Made by a program: the position numbers and the translations under genes
The notes under the pieces: model-generated
The model's input: the letters and a program-made list of their open reading frames with translations, nothing else
What the model was told of the DNA's origin: nothing
Databases searched by the model: none
Shown: piece by piece, positions 34,045 to 46,088 of the stretch
Layout of the letters: every line of letters starts with the position of its first letter
How positions within the stretch are numbered: the first letter of the stretch is position 1
DNA from: Rhabditoides inermis
Lineage: Eukaryota > Nematoda > Chromadorea > Rhabditida > Rhabditidae
DNA: 64,000 nt
NCBI GenBank assembly: GCA_963966185.1
Contig: CAWZYM010000272.1
Coordinates: 186,001-250,000, forward strand
Direction of reading: 5' to 3'

Positions 34045-35070
34045 ATGACCGTCAACTACAATCGAGACGCGAGCGAGACGCACGCCGGGTCGCTGCTCTT
34101 CCTGCTGAGGAGGTGCGGGCTCTCTCACTCCCTCTCTCTCTCTCCCTTCTCCACCTCGCTCCCTAGATGGAAGGGCAGCGTGTGGAAGGCGTGTTGGGCG
34201 GAGATTCTCGTCTGGCTGGCCACGTACACGCTCATCTCCATGCTCTACCGTCTCGCGCTCGACGACGAACAGAAGCGGTGTGTTACTTGTGGTTTTGAAT
34301 GTTGTGAGATGACATTTTATTCGCGGCTCTTAGCCATAATAGACCGCTTGTGACTGTATGTTTGCGATTTTGTTGAGAAGTAGTCTAAATTGCACTAACT
34401 TATATGTGATGTACCGTTAGCCGGCGAGCGTGTGGTACGGTAGCGTGCCGTAACCTTTGCATGCGTCATAAGTTATGTACCGTGAGACAGCCATCTAGTG
34501 GTAGCGTACCGTAACCTTTGCATGCGTCATAAGTTATGTACTGTGAGACAGCAATCTAGTGGTACGGTATTCATTTGAAGGACGTTCGAGTGGCTGGCGA
34601 TGTGGCTGGAGGAGCGCACCGGCCACGTTCCTCTAGAGATGGTCATCACGTTCTTCGTATACAAGTGCGTTCGTATCGGGGTTTTCTTGTATCAGCCTGG
34701 TACCGCGACAAACAAGTCGATTCCCGTTGGCACACATAATCTTTCCGTTGGTGACTTACTAGCCAGTCACCAACGGAAGGATTACGTGTGGCATAACCGT
34801 GCGCGGAATTTGTCATTCGGAGCGAGGCTGGTCCGCCGAGTTTTTGCTCGCACACTTCTTGCTTTCGTCTGTGTTGCTCCTTCCGAGACGGCACTCGTTC
34901 AGAATGACTGCGTACTGGGTGGACGTGCTCGACGAGCTGCCGCGCATGGAGAAGTGGGTTACTGTAGTTCACGCAGATTACTGTAGTTTACAGTCTGGTT
35001 CTGGACGTTGGCACTTACGTGGTGGGCAGCGACGCGGAGACGAAGCTGGCGCGCCACAGTATCGTACGGT

Positions 35071-35130
<60 letters not shown>

Positions 35131-36975
35131 GAGAGAGAGAGAGAGGAAGAGAGAGAGAAAGAAAGAGAGAGAGAAAGAAAGAGGAAGAAAGAGAGAGAAT
35201 AATATATAGATCTTTCGAGATACTGCTGGCTGTCGCAGTGGCTCACTCTACGCGAGATCTCGCCGCGCGCCCGGGCCTCCCCGCTGCCTTCCGTTCAAGC
35301 CGCCATCGACCGAGACATTCTCACGCTGGACGAGCGCCAGCTGATCGAACGCCCGTCTCCGTGAGTCTAATAGACCATCAAAAACTACTGAATATAGCTT
35401 GAACATCAAACTATCTGAATATTGTGTGCAATCGCAACAAAGACAGTGAGGGAAAAACACAACTGTGAATGAAAGGATTCGTGCAGGCAGCTGGCGTGTC
35501 TGCGTCCGATTCAGTGGGCGATGGAGCTGGTCTACGAGCAGCGCTATCCCAAGGAAGGAACACAGCCCTCCATCGCCAATGACGTGTTCTGCACCACTCT
35601 CATGGGGGTGAGGAGTGGATTGCGAGATCTTTTTTTCGAACGCAAACATCCAGGACGTGTCGTCGCAGCTGGACTCTGTGTCGGCGATGCGCCTCTTCGA
35701 CTGGGTCTCGTTTCCCATCATGTACACGCAGATCATGCATCTCACCGTACACTCCTACTTCATCATATGCCTCCTCGGAAGGCAGTTCCTTTGCCCACCT
35801 GCAAATGTGCGTACGTATACGTACATATTGTGGGGAAGGGGTCAAAATTATATGGGCTATGCAACTCATGACGTGAAAGCGTTCCTGTGTTTCGCTTCCC
35901 GGGCGCGTAGCATTCCTACCTCTTTTCTGCCGTGCAGTCGTGTCCGAGTGGTTAAGGAGATTGACTCGAAATCAATTGGGCTCTGCCCGCGTAGGTTCGA
36001 ATCCTGCCGACTGCGAATGTTTTGCCGCGTGTATGATCTCATTCCAGCCTGACAGTATCGATCTATACGTGCCGATCATGACAATCCTACAGTACTTCTT
36101 CTTTCTCGGATGGATGAAGGTGTGTGTTGTGGTTGGTGTTGTGTGCGTTGTACTTTGTATTTTGTGCATTTGTGTTTTGCTCAGGTGGCCGAGGCGATGC
36201 TGAATCCGTTCGGGCTGGACGATGACGACTTCGACACCGACGAGGTGCTGCGGACAAACTTCGAGGTCAGCAAACGTTTTTCCTTTTTTCGGCGCAGCTG
36301 CACAAAGCGTGTGGTGCAGATGATACAATCGTACTCTTTGTTTCACTCTGTTTCACTCTGGATGGACTGTTGCTTCCCATGAAATCTTCCTCACACTCGA
36401 ACGTTTTCTAGCTGATGCAGACGGTGAACAATCAGTGCTCACTACCGCCGCCCGAGACACTGGAGTGGGATGAGATGTGGAGGTGGAGGGAGGAGACGGA
36501 TGAACAGGTGGGGGGGGAGGAGAGGGGAGAGAGAGAAGAGAGGGGAAGAGATAAGGAGAGAGAGAGAGAGAGAAAGAGGGAGAGACTCTGTCTTCCAGGA
36601 GACGTGCTGCGTGCTGTACGACGAGAACTGTCGTCTTCGCTTTGGCCGCTCGCGGGTCGAGCCCTACACCGGCAGCGTCGACATGAAAGAGTCAGTTTCA
36701 TTGGAACTGTTTCACTGTTCCGGAAGTTTCTGGACTCGAGAATTGTCATTTGACAAGTAATAAAGAGAGGAGTGGAAAGAGAAGAGAGGAGAAATAGAAG
36801 TATTAAACAAGAACCTGACAAGATGATCCCACATTTCAGCAAGCCGCCCGCGAAACGCAACAACGCCAACATATGCATGAGCCGAAAGAACAGTGAGTGT
36901 TTTTTTGTATTTTTTCTTTCCGAATTTTTTTAAAGATAATTTATAACTTTTCCAGCTTCCATGGACATGGTCTGA
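34045..36975 (+). CDS. Bestrophin-family chloride channel
   Basis: Bestrophins are pentameric calcium-activated anion channels of the plasma membrane. Coding exons: 34045-34112, 34167-34277, 34581-34664, 34903-34953, 34994-35068, 35220-35360, 35487-35607, 35654-35806, 36048-36119, 36185-36265, 36412-36507, 36599-36690, 36840-36892, 36956-36975. All phases fit; 405 residues. Diagnostic parts: MTVNYNRDAS start, RWKGSVWKACWAEILVWL, DWVSFPIMYTQIMHLTVHS, IICLLGRQFL, LQYFFFLGWMKVAEAMLNPF and the acidic calcium clasp GLDDDDFDTDEVL. Oddities: the usual TRWW / PWPD segment after helix 2 is replaced by TAYWVDVLDELPRME, and the cytosolic tail is short. The acceptor before 35220 is TTCGAG, not a CAG. An intron contains a tRNA-Ser gene. 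Confidence 0.88.
34441..34562. repeat. Two tandem 61-bp units
   Basis: 34441-34501 and 34502-34562 differ at only a few positions. Each carries paired TACNGTA-type palindromes and TTGCATGCGTCATAAGTTATG. It lies in a bestrophin intron. Confidence 0.9.
34732..34790. repeat. Imperfect hairpin in bestrophin intron
   Basis: The arms CACATAATCTTTCCGTTGGTGACT and AGTCACCAACGGAAGGATTACGTG pair with two mismatches around a loop of about 8 bases. Part of the arm (CCGTTGG) recurs just upstream. Confidence 0.7.
35070..35200. repeat. (GA)n / GAAA microsatellite
   Basis: Uninterrupted (GA)n then GA with AAGA variants, in the bestrophin intron before 35220. A second GA-rich tract is at 36511-36585 in a later intron. 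Confidence 0.95.
35934..36015 (+). tRNA. tRNA-Ser (anticodon CGA)
   Basis: An 82-nt cloverleaf can be drawn by eye. The 7-bp acceptor stem GCAGTCG/CGACTGC is perfect with discriminator G. The D arm is TCCGAGTGGTTAAGGA, typical of tRNA-Ser. The anticodon stem ATTGA/TCAAT is perfect around the loop CTCGAAA (anticodon CGA). A long class II variable arm (TGGGCTCTGCCCG) follows, and the T arm is GTAGG/CCTGC around TTCGAAT. No intron is seen. It lies inside a bestrophin intron (35807-36047) on the same strand, with internal pol III promoter boxes. It looks functional, unlike the tRNA-like repeats elsewhere in the window. Confidence 0.95.
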
Positions 36976-37079
36976 TTTCGAGATTTCGAGCAAGACTATT
37001 CACAATTACACATATTCATCGAAAACCGAACAAATCAGAAGTGTAAAATTTAACTTGTGATTGTTTTGTGATAAATGAT

Positions 37080-37085
37080 AATAAA
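37080..37085 (+). terminator. Polyadenylation signal of bestrophin gene
   Basis: AATAAA about 105 bases after the stop codon at 36975. The following 37086-38296 is AT-rich with no convincing gene. Confidence 0.6.
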
Positions 37086-38296
37086 ACATTTGTTTTTTTT
37101 GTTTTGAAAGAGACTTTTAGTCAACACACAGTAAAAGTGAAAAAAAATCTTTTTACCGGGAGGGACTGCGAGATGTTGAAATATTTAAACTGAAAAGAGC
37201 AGAGTGTTTTGTTTTCAACATTCCTTCAACCGGATACGTTGCATGGTTTTTGTATGTTTATTTTTCTGACTGTGACGTGCAGTTCTTCGATATTTTCTGA
37301 TACAGAGAACAAGTTGCCGACTCATACAACAATTACATAAATTGTTTTTTAACACTATTTATCTGTAAATTACTTCCAATAATCGCGCGCTTTAGAAACA
37401 GAGCGATCAGAGTTCACTGGCGTAATTCAATCTAAAGTGGTCACTGTACTCTTGATGCTTCATGCGGGATTTTCCTGATTCAATCTGTTAGCCACATGTT
37501 TTATGGTGACGGTGTTTGCCACATGAAGTGATGTAATCAACTCACACCGTTTGCCCCTCCTCTTTCTTCATCTCATTACGAAAACCAAGCACCAATTGTG
37601 ATAATGATTATGGTAGTGTGCATATCTATCGTGCTTCTAACGTTCATTTAATGGCCTCTCAAAGAATAAGATTGCAACTTAAGTCATTTTTCTTCTTCTT
37701 TCACACGTTCTGAAACACAAGCTTACTTTCAAACAAACTCACTCAACACCCGTATTTGTTAACGACTGTGAATCCCCGCAAACCGAATGAAATACGAACA
37801 GCTCCAAACCGTAGCTGTACTATTCCATTTTTTAAACTAGTGTGTATGTTATAACCAATTATGAATGACCTATTCTATTCTATAGAAGTGAACGTTATTT
37901 TTTGAAAAGTTTTTTCTCTCTGTGTTATGTGTTATGTGATCTCTGCGTAAGGCTCTAGGCGTTAGTGCGCGCTTTTATCGCTACCGCTACAAAAAAGAAA
38001 CCAGCAAAAATACTAGCTGACTTTCCACCACATGAGCGGACGCTCATAACTCGACAAAGTTCAGCTACCAGATGACACATTCAAAAGTTTCATAACTCGG
38101 ATACGTTCACGGTGTTGCTATGAATTGATGTTAGAAGAAATCATATTTAATTTTAATCGAACAAGCGATTACTCCGAGCTCTTTAGTGGATTATTACATT
38201 TTCTTTTCTTTTCTCCAGATCTATGTTACAGTATCTCGTAGCTACATACAATTAGCTCGATTTCGGCTAGTTGATTATTCGCGTTCACTATTCAGA

Positions 38297-39867
38297 ATGG
38301 ACTCGATGTCTACCACCGCACCTTCCTACTCGCATCTTCCGCGACCAGCGATCCCTCTACTCGACCTTGTCCTATTCTCCATCGTCACTCTCTCCGTCCT
38401 TCTCTACTCGATCATCATAGTTGTCGTCATACGCAACCGCCATGTCTCCAAACTGTCGCCGCCGTTCTACAAGTTTCTCCTCAATCAGGTGAGCTCTGAC
38501 CAACTCAGAACTAAGACCACACATGTTTTCCAGTTCTTCGCCGATCTCTGTCTCTACCTCACCCTTGATCTCATGTTGCACATTCGCAAGTACCGCGTAT
38601 TCGACATTTTCAATGTGAGTGTGCAACGTGAGCAGTAAGCACTTGTGCCTTGTCACTGGTCGAAAAAGAAAAGGTTTCAGGAGCGACAGAATGACTTGGC
38701 GTCCGTGCTGTCGTTCGCGAGTATGGGCACGTTCCGGACTGTCATGCACCTCTCCTACCTCCCATTCGCCATCCACACCCTGCTCATCTGCATGTTTCCG
38801 TCAAAACAGCACGTGAGTCGATTGCACCGCTGATTTTCTGAAAATCGTTTTGCTAGGAGAAATCGACAACGCCAGCAAAAAAGTCTGTCCGATCTCATTC
38901 AAAGCGTCAGCGATTTCGAATCCTCGCTATGCCACACGCATCTTTGCAGGAGTGGCGCGCGTCGATCATCAGCACCATGCTCCTTCTGTTCTGGCTCGTG
39001 CCGATCACTGGCAACATCCTCGCCTACGCGCTAATCGACTACCAGATCGCGTTGAAAGTCAACAAGAAAGGATTGATGATGCTGTCCATCGATCTGACCG
39101 CTGACGGGGTGGGTTCGAGATATATTGACAGTTACAATCAGCTAACCATAGATGTCAAAACTTCGGTGTTATACAATGACAGACAGCGCCTGATGATCGA
39201 GAGATTTCGAGAGATCTTTCTTACTTGCACCTTGAAAACGGTGCTCTAATAAGCTGTTCATCCTTTGCTTTGAGCACTTATGCTGCAAGCTGACTCTTAG
39301 TTTTCCCCATAAGATCTATCCCACATCCAACGTGCCTCATTGCGAGAACTATTTAAGATTGTTCCGTTCAGATCCAGCGCTATCAGTCGCTTGCCGTGAC
39401 CGTGCTGGTCAGCTTGCTGTGCATCGTCATGTACATCTCCGCAGCACTCGCCGCCAGAAAGATCGTCAGCACACACCATCGCCCCTTTCCACTGACCGCA
39501 TAGCTTGCAGAAGTCGGCGCGCAAGAACAACGTCGAGCGCAGCATGGTCGTCTCCTCCATAGTCATCTTCGTGCCGCTCGTGCTGGAAACGGTGCGCGGT
39601 GTCGTGCACATCGTCGCCGTTCGCAACAGCGACAACGAGCTGACCGCCAAGATGCTCGAGTACTGGTGCGTACACATGCTATTTGTTCCCACTCGATCCC
39701 CGTTCAGGTACTACGTGTTCGCGATGATGGTGTGCTCGCAGCCGTGGACGCTGCTGCACACCAACCGCGAGATCCGGCGCTCCGTGCTCGGCGTGTTTCG
39801 CAAGACGCCCAAGACAAATCCGCGCCACCACAAGTCCAGTGTGTCCGCCGCCTTCGTCATTCCCTGA
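38297..39867 (+). CDS. Nematode-type seven-transmembrane chemoreceptor (Srg/Srv-like)
   Basis: Serpentine receptors of this kind are G-protein-coupled receptors of nematode sensory neurons. Coding exons: 38297-38488, 38534-38614, 38681-38812, 38950-39108, 39372-39464, 39511-39665, 39708-39867; all phases fit, 323 residues, normal for the class. Helices: LVLFSIVTLSVLLYSIIIVV; then the FFADLCLYLTLDL region; VMHLSYLPFAIHTLLIC; STMLLLFWLVPITGNILAYA; AVTVLVSLLCIVMYISAAL; SMVVSSIVIFVPLVLETV; and WYYVFAMMVCSQPWTLLH. The pattern PPFYKFLLNQ followed by FFADLC, and the final QPW in helix 7, are typical of Srg-superfamily receptors; the exact class (srg, srv or srx-like) is not certain. The ATG follows ATTCAG by one base, as at a spliced-leader site. 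The C-terminal tail is basic. Confidence 0.82.
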
Positions 39868-41647
39868 TATGTTCAAATGCCACTTACTCTTTGTCGTCAT
39901 CGTGATTGTCTCCCCTCTCGCTTCTGCTCTCCAGATGAACTCTTTTGATTTAATTAGTATTAGCGCTATTGTATAAGTGTGTAAGAACTCATTACGCACA
40001 ACCCGGAAATGAGAGAAGCTCCCATACCGGAAACGAGAGAAGCAATTTGCCAGATAATCACATCAAATCTAATGTTTATCGAGAATCGCATATTCATGCA
40101 CATATTGAATGTATGAGAGGTGAGAGGTGGTGAAGTAAGTGCTGGGAGATTAGATCGTTTCAATTACAAAATCAGAATATCAAGTAGCACATGGCAATAT
40201 AGCAATGTAATTCACCGTAAGGTTACGGTATAGTACAGTAATACAACGCCTACTGCGAGTTTCAACGAATTTAGTCTTAAATACGTGTTGTTATTGATGC
40301 TTGTCATGCTTGCGGCTTCTGAGAAAATTTCGATTTCGGGGGGTGAAAGATCCGGGCTCCGACGATCGATCGCAATAAGACGTCTCCGAGATTTTGATTG
40401 TCTTCGAGATTCCTCTCCATTCTCTATGCCGTAACACCCGTAAATGTAGATAGTAACGAAATCGGATACCAGTCCGGTTAGTTTTTCGCCGCACAGCATT
40501 GTTCAGAGATCAGGGGAACGACAGGTAAAAACACGCGTCAGCGCGCTGGCAGAGAAATAAGAGGAGTTCTATTTACGGCGATCGTTGGTCACTGTCCGTC
40601 GTGCATGTGTGGTAAGTAGGCATCAAGTTTTCTTCCCTTGTGCGATCGAACAGGTCGATCAGTCTTCTCGGGGTTCCAGTTTTGTAGCCTTGGCCCACCC
40701 CGCACTGTAGAGTCATACCGTGAAACCCCTATTTCTGATATCGCACTTCTTTTCGGAGGGGTGACTCCCAGGCTCCCAGCATATGGCGGTCCATTTTCCG
40801 CTTTGCACTCCCTAGTCACATGAGTTCGTTTTGGGAAGGGGGACTCGTATCACATTCGTGCATCAGGGAAGTACGCCGGGGCGAAAGTCTTTTCTGCGGA
40901 GTTGCATCGGAGCTCGTCGTAATGTCAAGAATTGCTTTTGTTGCTGGAAACATACACGAACACGTCCGTGTATTCAATGTTTGCTCTGTCGAAGGTGATT
41001 TCCGACTTGTGTTCATCATCAAGAGGATATTATACATTTGTACTATTTAACAAGATGGTTAACAGATTAGTGCATTAAAACCTCTCTCGTAACACAGCAA
41101 CCATGTTATTGCGCAAATTTCATTGCATTGGAAAGAACATTCGTATGCCGAAGATCACACGAAAACTATTAGGAACCCGCAATTTCTAAAAATTTGCAGG
41201 TCAAACAATTGCACAAGCACATACATTGATCGTGATACATTTATCGTTATGAAATTCTGAATAACCAATACATCTAATAGAGAGTGATAAAATCAGTCTG
41301 CTGGGCATACAAAAAAAAACGCGGACTTAAGAAATCCATATAGAAAAATCTCTCTTCTTTGGCAAGCACGCACTCATATTGATCAACTCAAACGAAATGA
41401 GCGACATAATACTGACCGGTTAGCGCAATTTCAACTCCATAGACAAAAAGTACCCTAACACCTATCTAGAATAAAATCTCTCTGTGTCCAAAATCTAGTA
41501 TACGAATCACAAATACTCTACCACGTGGTTTGTCAATACACCTACTGGGGATGGCAGCGGTTGCGAAAGATGGCATGAGCACTCCGAGAACACGTCAGTC
41601 CAAGAGCGACAGCGACTCGAATGCACGCAGCTCGAATAGCAGTCGCC
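39868..41647. other. Intergenic stretch between chemoreceptor and MCU 3' ends
   Basis: Convergent gene ends. ORFs of 65-95 codons occur on both strands (for example 40212-40499 minus, 40589-40823 both strands, 40820-41050 plus) but have no recognisable motif, splice support or codon bias. A TACGGTA/TACAGTA pair lies near 40222-40240. Confidence 0.5.
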
Positions 41648-44600
41648 CTAATGCTTGGCGGTCGTCTGGTCGACGACCTTGTTGACGATCTTGTGCAGTC
41701 CTGCCTTGTCCAGATTGGAGAGGTAGCTGACGGGGAGATGCTGGAAGAGCGGGTCGCGGATGCGCTCCAGCTGACGGCGCAGCTCCTCCACCTGAAACAT
41801 CAACACAAATTGAAATAGTGTGATAGTCTGTAAATTATTAAATTAACTTGTTGTGAGATGCATGTTAAAAAAGATCTCTCCATATTACAACATCGCGATC
41901 ACCCCAGGGAATCAGTAAGTTTGAACTAAACATCAGTATTTTTTGGTCTTTGAAATTGCTTAATATGGGTACATTAAAGGGAGTGTACACTCTGAATTCC
42001 GAAGTTGAGTTAGCACCGGGATGTGAAAAAATGTTGAAAACGACTCAGTTTTGTCAATACAACTATTTGCTGAAAATGTCTGCAAGTTGGTGAAAATTGA
42101 GCGCAAAATGTATCAAAATGCAGAAATTGGTGCCAATTGGTGCCAATTTTCAATGTTCAACAGAATTTTTCACCGACTTATAGGTATCTCCGACACATAG
42201 TTGCATTGACAAAAGTACATCATTTTCAACATATTTTCACATCCCGGTGCTAAGTCAACTTCGAAATTCAGAGTGTACACTCCCTTTAAAAAAACCAGGA
42301 ACCAAATATGATTCAAATTAAATCACAATCAACTAGGATTTTTTGCGACACGCATTGTACCATAAGATTACTCATTACAAAAGTTCTATACACTCAAAGA
42401 ACAACCAGATGTAAAAAAAACTTGCCGTCAAATCAAATCAAATCATCTTGTTTAAGAGAACTTTTCTGCGACACGTATATATTGTACAAGTAGATTACTC
42501 ATTACATACGTTCTATAGATTAAAAGAACAATCAAATAATAAAATATACAAGCATAAATAAGACTATCATTATTTCGCATAACAAACACTATTAAATTTT
42601 CATTTTTGATATGAGAAAACGTGAAGCCGATCACAGTGGTACACACACATGTCTTTAAAATAGTCTTCATATGTTCGCACGACAATAAAATTAGCCTTAT
42701 GAGTCAAAACTGTTGATAAGTTTTGCGAAACTTTAAAAAAAATCGAATACGCTACAAGATGAAACCAGAGTTTTTTTGTTGTAAAACGTAACAGGCAAAG
42801 AATACAGCTTGAATTTTTTTTCAGATTTTCTTTAGTAGTGAGGTAGTGACGTATGTCAAGCTTAGTCTATTCCTGTTTTTCTTATGTTGTTCATAGGTGC
42901 ATGATAAAAAAGCTCATCATCAGTCACGCTATAACGAAGTATATAAAACTCCGCCGAATTCGTATCCACATCACACCAACTCAACAGAGATTGTGAACAT
43001 AGTGAATGCCCACCTCGGTGACGAGCGTGTTGTATCTGTCAATGTCGAACTCGTGCGCGGCGGCCTTTTTGTAGAATGTCTTCGTGTAGACGCGGTCCCG
43101 CGCAGAGTTGTACTCGAACGTCTACAAAAAGACCAGTTGATACATATGTTTTCAGAAACAAATAGATACCACATTGAAGCTCGATACGAACAAGTGCAAG
43201 TGCAGGACGCGAAATCAAGTCGCCTCGCGAGTGATTGTTCTTGCATGCACAATAACCCTCCACCCGATATGAGTCATGCTCATGATCCATGAATTTCTTA
43301 TCCACATACACACGCCAAGTTACAAAGTTACGATATGCCATCATGTCTCACCTGTCTGGTGTAGAGGAAGTATGCCATGGTGGCGACGACGGAGGCGTAG
43401 GTGGCAAAGTAGGTGACAGGCTCCATGATGTCCCAGCTGTACTCCCACCACGTGAGACGAGCGAACACACCTCAAACGAGTGACGAGATTGGAAAATGGC
43501 GTCATCTCGATCAGTCCATCAGAGTGGAAGATACGCGAGCGGACAGGCCCTCCCCCTCCACCCACCAGTCTGCACGCCCATGAACGCGAAGCCGGCCCAC
43601 ATGACTCGCTCCGCATGCTGCTCACACTCCAACTCGATCTGCTGCTTCTTCTGAAACAACAAAGACTCTCTCTCTCTCTCTCTCTCTCTCTCCCACACTG
43701 CCACTTTCATCAATCCCCCCCATTCTCACCTCCTGGAGTGGCTTGAGCTCGTGTTCTGCCGACTCGAGCCGCTGCACCAGCGCTCGCTCCCGAGCCACCT
43801 GCAACATCACAAACATTAATCCAGGAAACTCTCCCATCATCCCGGCTCTACTGTATGCTTCCAATCATTGTGTAGAGAGTGTCACCTCCAACTAAAAACG
43901 AACACAGATGAATCGCTTATTCCCTATTCTCCAAGCAGACAGCTACCGTCGATGCACTTGCGCATTGCCCCCTTCCCCCTCCCACTCTCCCTCCCACCTT
44001 GTACTCGTCGACGCATAGTGCGGCGTGCAGCTGCGCCACCGTCGCCTTGATGTCGTCCAGACTGCGCAGACTGAAACCAAATCAAAAAAATTCTTGTTAA
44101 AAAATTCAAATGTTAAACTTGATAGCAAATTAAAAATTTAAAAAAAATGAAGAAAAGAACAAATTTGTTTTCGAAAAAAGTAATTTAAAATTAATACCGA
44201 TCACTGGATGTGAGCACGTGTTGCTCTGTATCCGGGATCGTCACCTGAAAAAAAAATGATTTAGAAAAAAAAACTCGCAGTCAATCGAACAATAAGCACA
44301 CGACTCACGACAGAAGTTATACTAGATTCATTTATATATCAGAATTCACATCAGCCCTGTACTCGTCAGAAAAAAAAATCAGCGAATTGTATCGTAAGAT
44401 CACATTCGCAACCGATTTGAAGCTCTTACGTTTCCCTCGCCACTACACAAAAAAACTAGGTTGTAAACGTAAAATCACTACGCACACATCCCGTTTTGCT
44501 CCCTTTTGCCGGACCAAATGTGTGGTCGTAATGTCTCCCCCTCGACGGGACTGACTAGCACACTCGGTACACCACCCCACGTCTCGCCTGTATGTGCTGG

Positions 44601-46088
44601 TCGTTGAGGCGGAGTCGGAAGCCGCCGAATTGGAGCAGGTGCTCCACCGACGTGCCGCTCGCCACGCGAACTCCCTCTGCAACACATTGCTTGAAAGGCT
44701 ATTTGAAAACACATGTTACAATGTAGTGGTGTAATGGTGTAGTGCCACAGTCCTTTTTCGACCGCCTCGGCAGAGTGAATCTCTTGAATCGAGGGATACC
44801 TTTACCTTTTCATGTGAACAGAACAAAATATACACGTACACTACGGTTCACATAATTTTACCAGTCGCCACCTGATTTTAAAAACATTAAAAATATCCGT
44901 TGAATGCCGTGTTCATCACAATACCCAAGACAAAACACCCATATATAAACCGCGCAACATCACCCTTCCCCTCCACTGACCGTTGGTGTAGACGACCACG
45001 TGGTCGAGTCCGCGGTCCTCGGCCCGGATGTGCTCGCACAGCGTCGACACCTCAACGTTCAACAGTCACACACGTTTCGAAACGAACCGACACAAATGGC
45101 AAACGACGCCGCACGCAACCACGGACTTTTATGTGGAGAGAGGAAACACGTAGGCATAACTTTAATGACTTACGACCAGTCGAAAAAAGTCGAAAAGTCG
45201 AAAAAGTTAAATCGAAAAAAGGGTGCAAACCTGGCGCGTAGACAGACGGACTAACAGACAAGTTGTTTTCTATATTTAAGGGTGACAGCCTTACACACAC
45301 GTACCGTGTCGGTGAGCGGACGCAGACTGAACTGACATGCTTCGCGGCGCGACGGCAGAGACACTGTGAAGATCTGCAAGCACGCCTTGTACTCTTTCTC
45401 TCATCCAAAAAGTAATACATATTAGGCGTTTTCAAGCGACACTGCGCAAACAACATCAGATTCTTAGTCTTCGAAACAATTGAAAAAGAGTATAAAAGAG
45501 AACAGTTCAAACATATATATCTCAAAAAAGAGTGAACGATTTTTACGCATAAAACAACCAGCCGACCTCTGTACGAAACACACACACACACACACACGCA
45601 CGCACACACGCACACACGCACACACGCACACACACGCACACTCACCGGCAGTCCTCTCTGGTAGGTGACTTCTATAGTCTCGCTACACGCGGGTAGAGTG
45701 GGAGGACTGGGAGGAAGTGACGAGGATGGGGTAGACGAGAGGCGACACTGAATCGCCAGTTGATACACATGTTATGGCACTTTAAGAAACAGTGAAACTC
45801 TGAAAAGATTCGAGAAATGCTCCGCTCACGTCAATCGGGTGGAAATATTCGCAGTATAGCAGCTTGCAAAATGATCGAAAAAAAGAGAATTTTTCGACCA
45901 TCTTGCAAGACCATCACCACATGACTCGGTAAAAGAATGATAACAGGTGATGGGGACACGCTCACCGCCGCACTCGTGCCGACGCGGCGAATGGTGAGCC
46001 AGGCTGTGCCGCCGCCGACAGCGACGTTGCGCCCCACAGACGAGACGGAGCGGCCGAGCGGCGCGCGCACACTGCAATCACACCACAT
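41648..46088 (-). CDS. MCU: Mitochondrial calcium uniporter pore subunit
   Basis: Pore of the inner-membrane calcium uniporter. Coding exons in reading order: 45966-46088, 45646-45747, 45305-45373, 44981-45050, 44588-44676, 44198-44244, 43998-44070, 43730-43798, 43566-43650, 43352-43470, 43014-43121, 41648-41791; 365 residues. An Arg/Ser-rich N-terminus fits a matrix targeting signal. Then the N-terminal domain ([46 protein letters not shown]), coiled coil 1 ([19 protein letters not shown]), helix 1 ([16 protein letters not shown]), the pore signature [17 protein letters not shown] with intact WDIMEP selectivity filter, helix 2, and coiled coil 2 ([20 protein letters not shown]). The exon ending at 44588 is followed by GC, not GT, and only this GC-AG intron keeps frame. 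The start is uncertain: an alternative first exon at 46293-46354 (MGDRVARG) does not join in frame. Confidence 0.92.
41974..42289. mobile_element. 316-bp foldback (MITE-like) element in MCU intron
   Basis: The ends TTAAAGGGAGTGTACACTCTGA and its reverse complement close an almost complete palindrome. Arms of over 100 bases pair with scattered mismatches (AGTTAGCACCGGGATGTGAAAA against TTTTCACATCCCGGTGCTAAGT). It lies in the 1.2-kb last intron of MCU. The ends include TTAA, a possible target site. No coding content. Confidence 0.8.
45580..45645. repeat. (CA)n / CACACG microsatellite
   Basis: CA repeats with CGCACACA variants in the MCU intron between 45373 and 45646, reaching to the splice donor of exon 45646-45747. 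Confidence 0.9.

Noticed and set aside
40212..41050. Several 65-95 codon ORFs between the chemoreceptor and MCU
   Set aside because: Overlap on both strands, no motifs, no splice partners.
43886..43891. Possible 6-nt microexon (Leu-Glu) in MCU
   Set aside because: It has AG and GT flanks and fits phase, but MCU aligns with human at equal length only without it.
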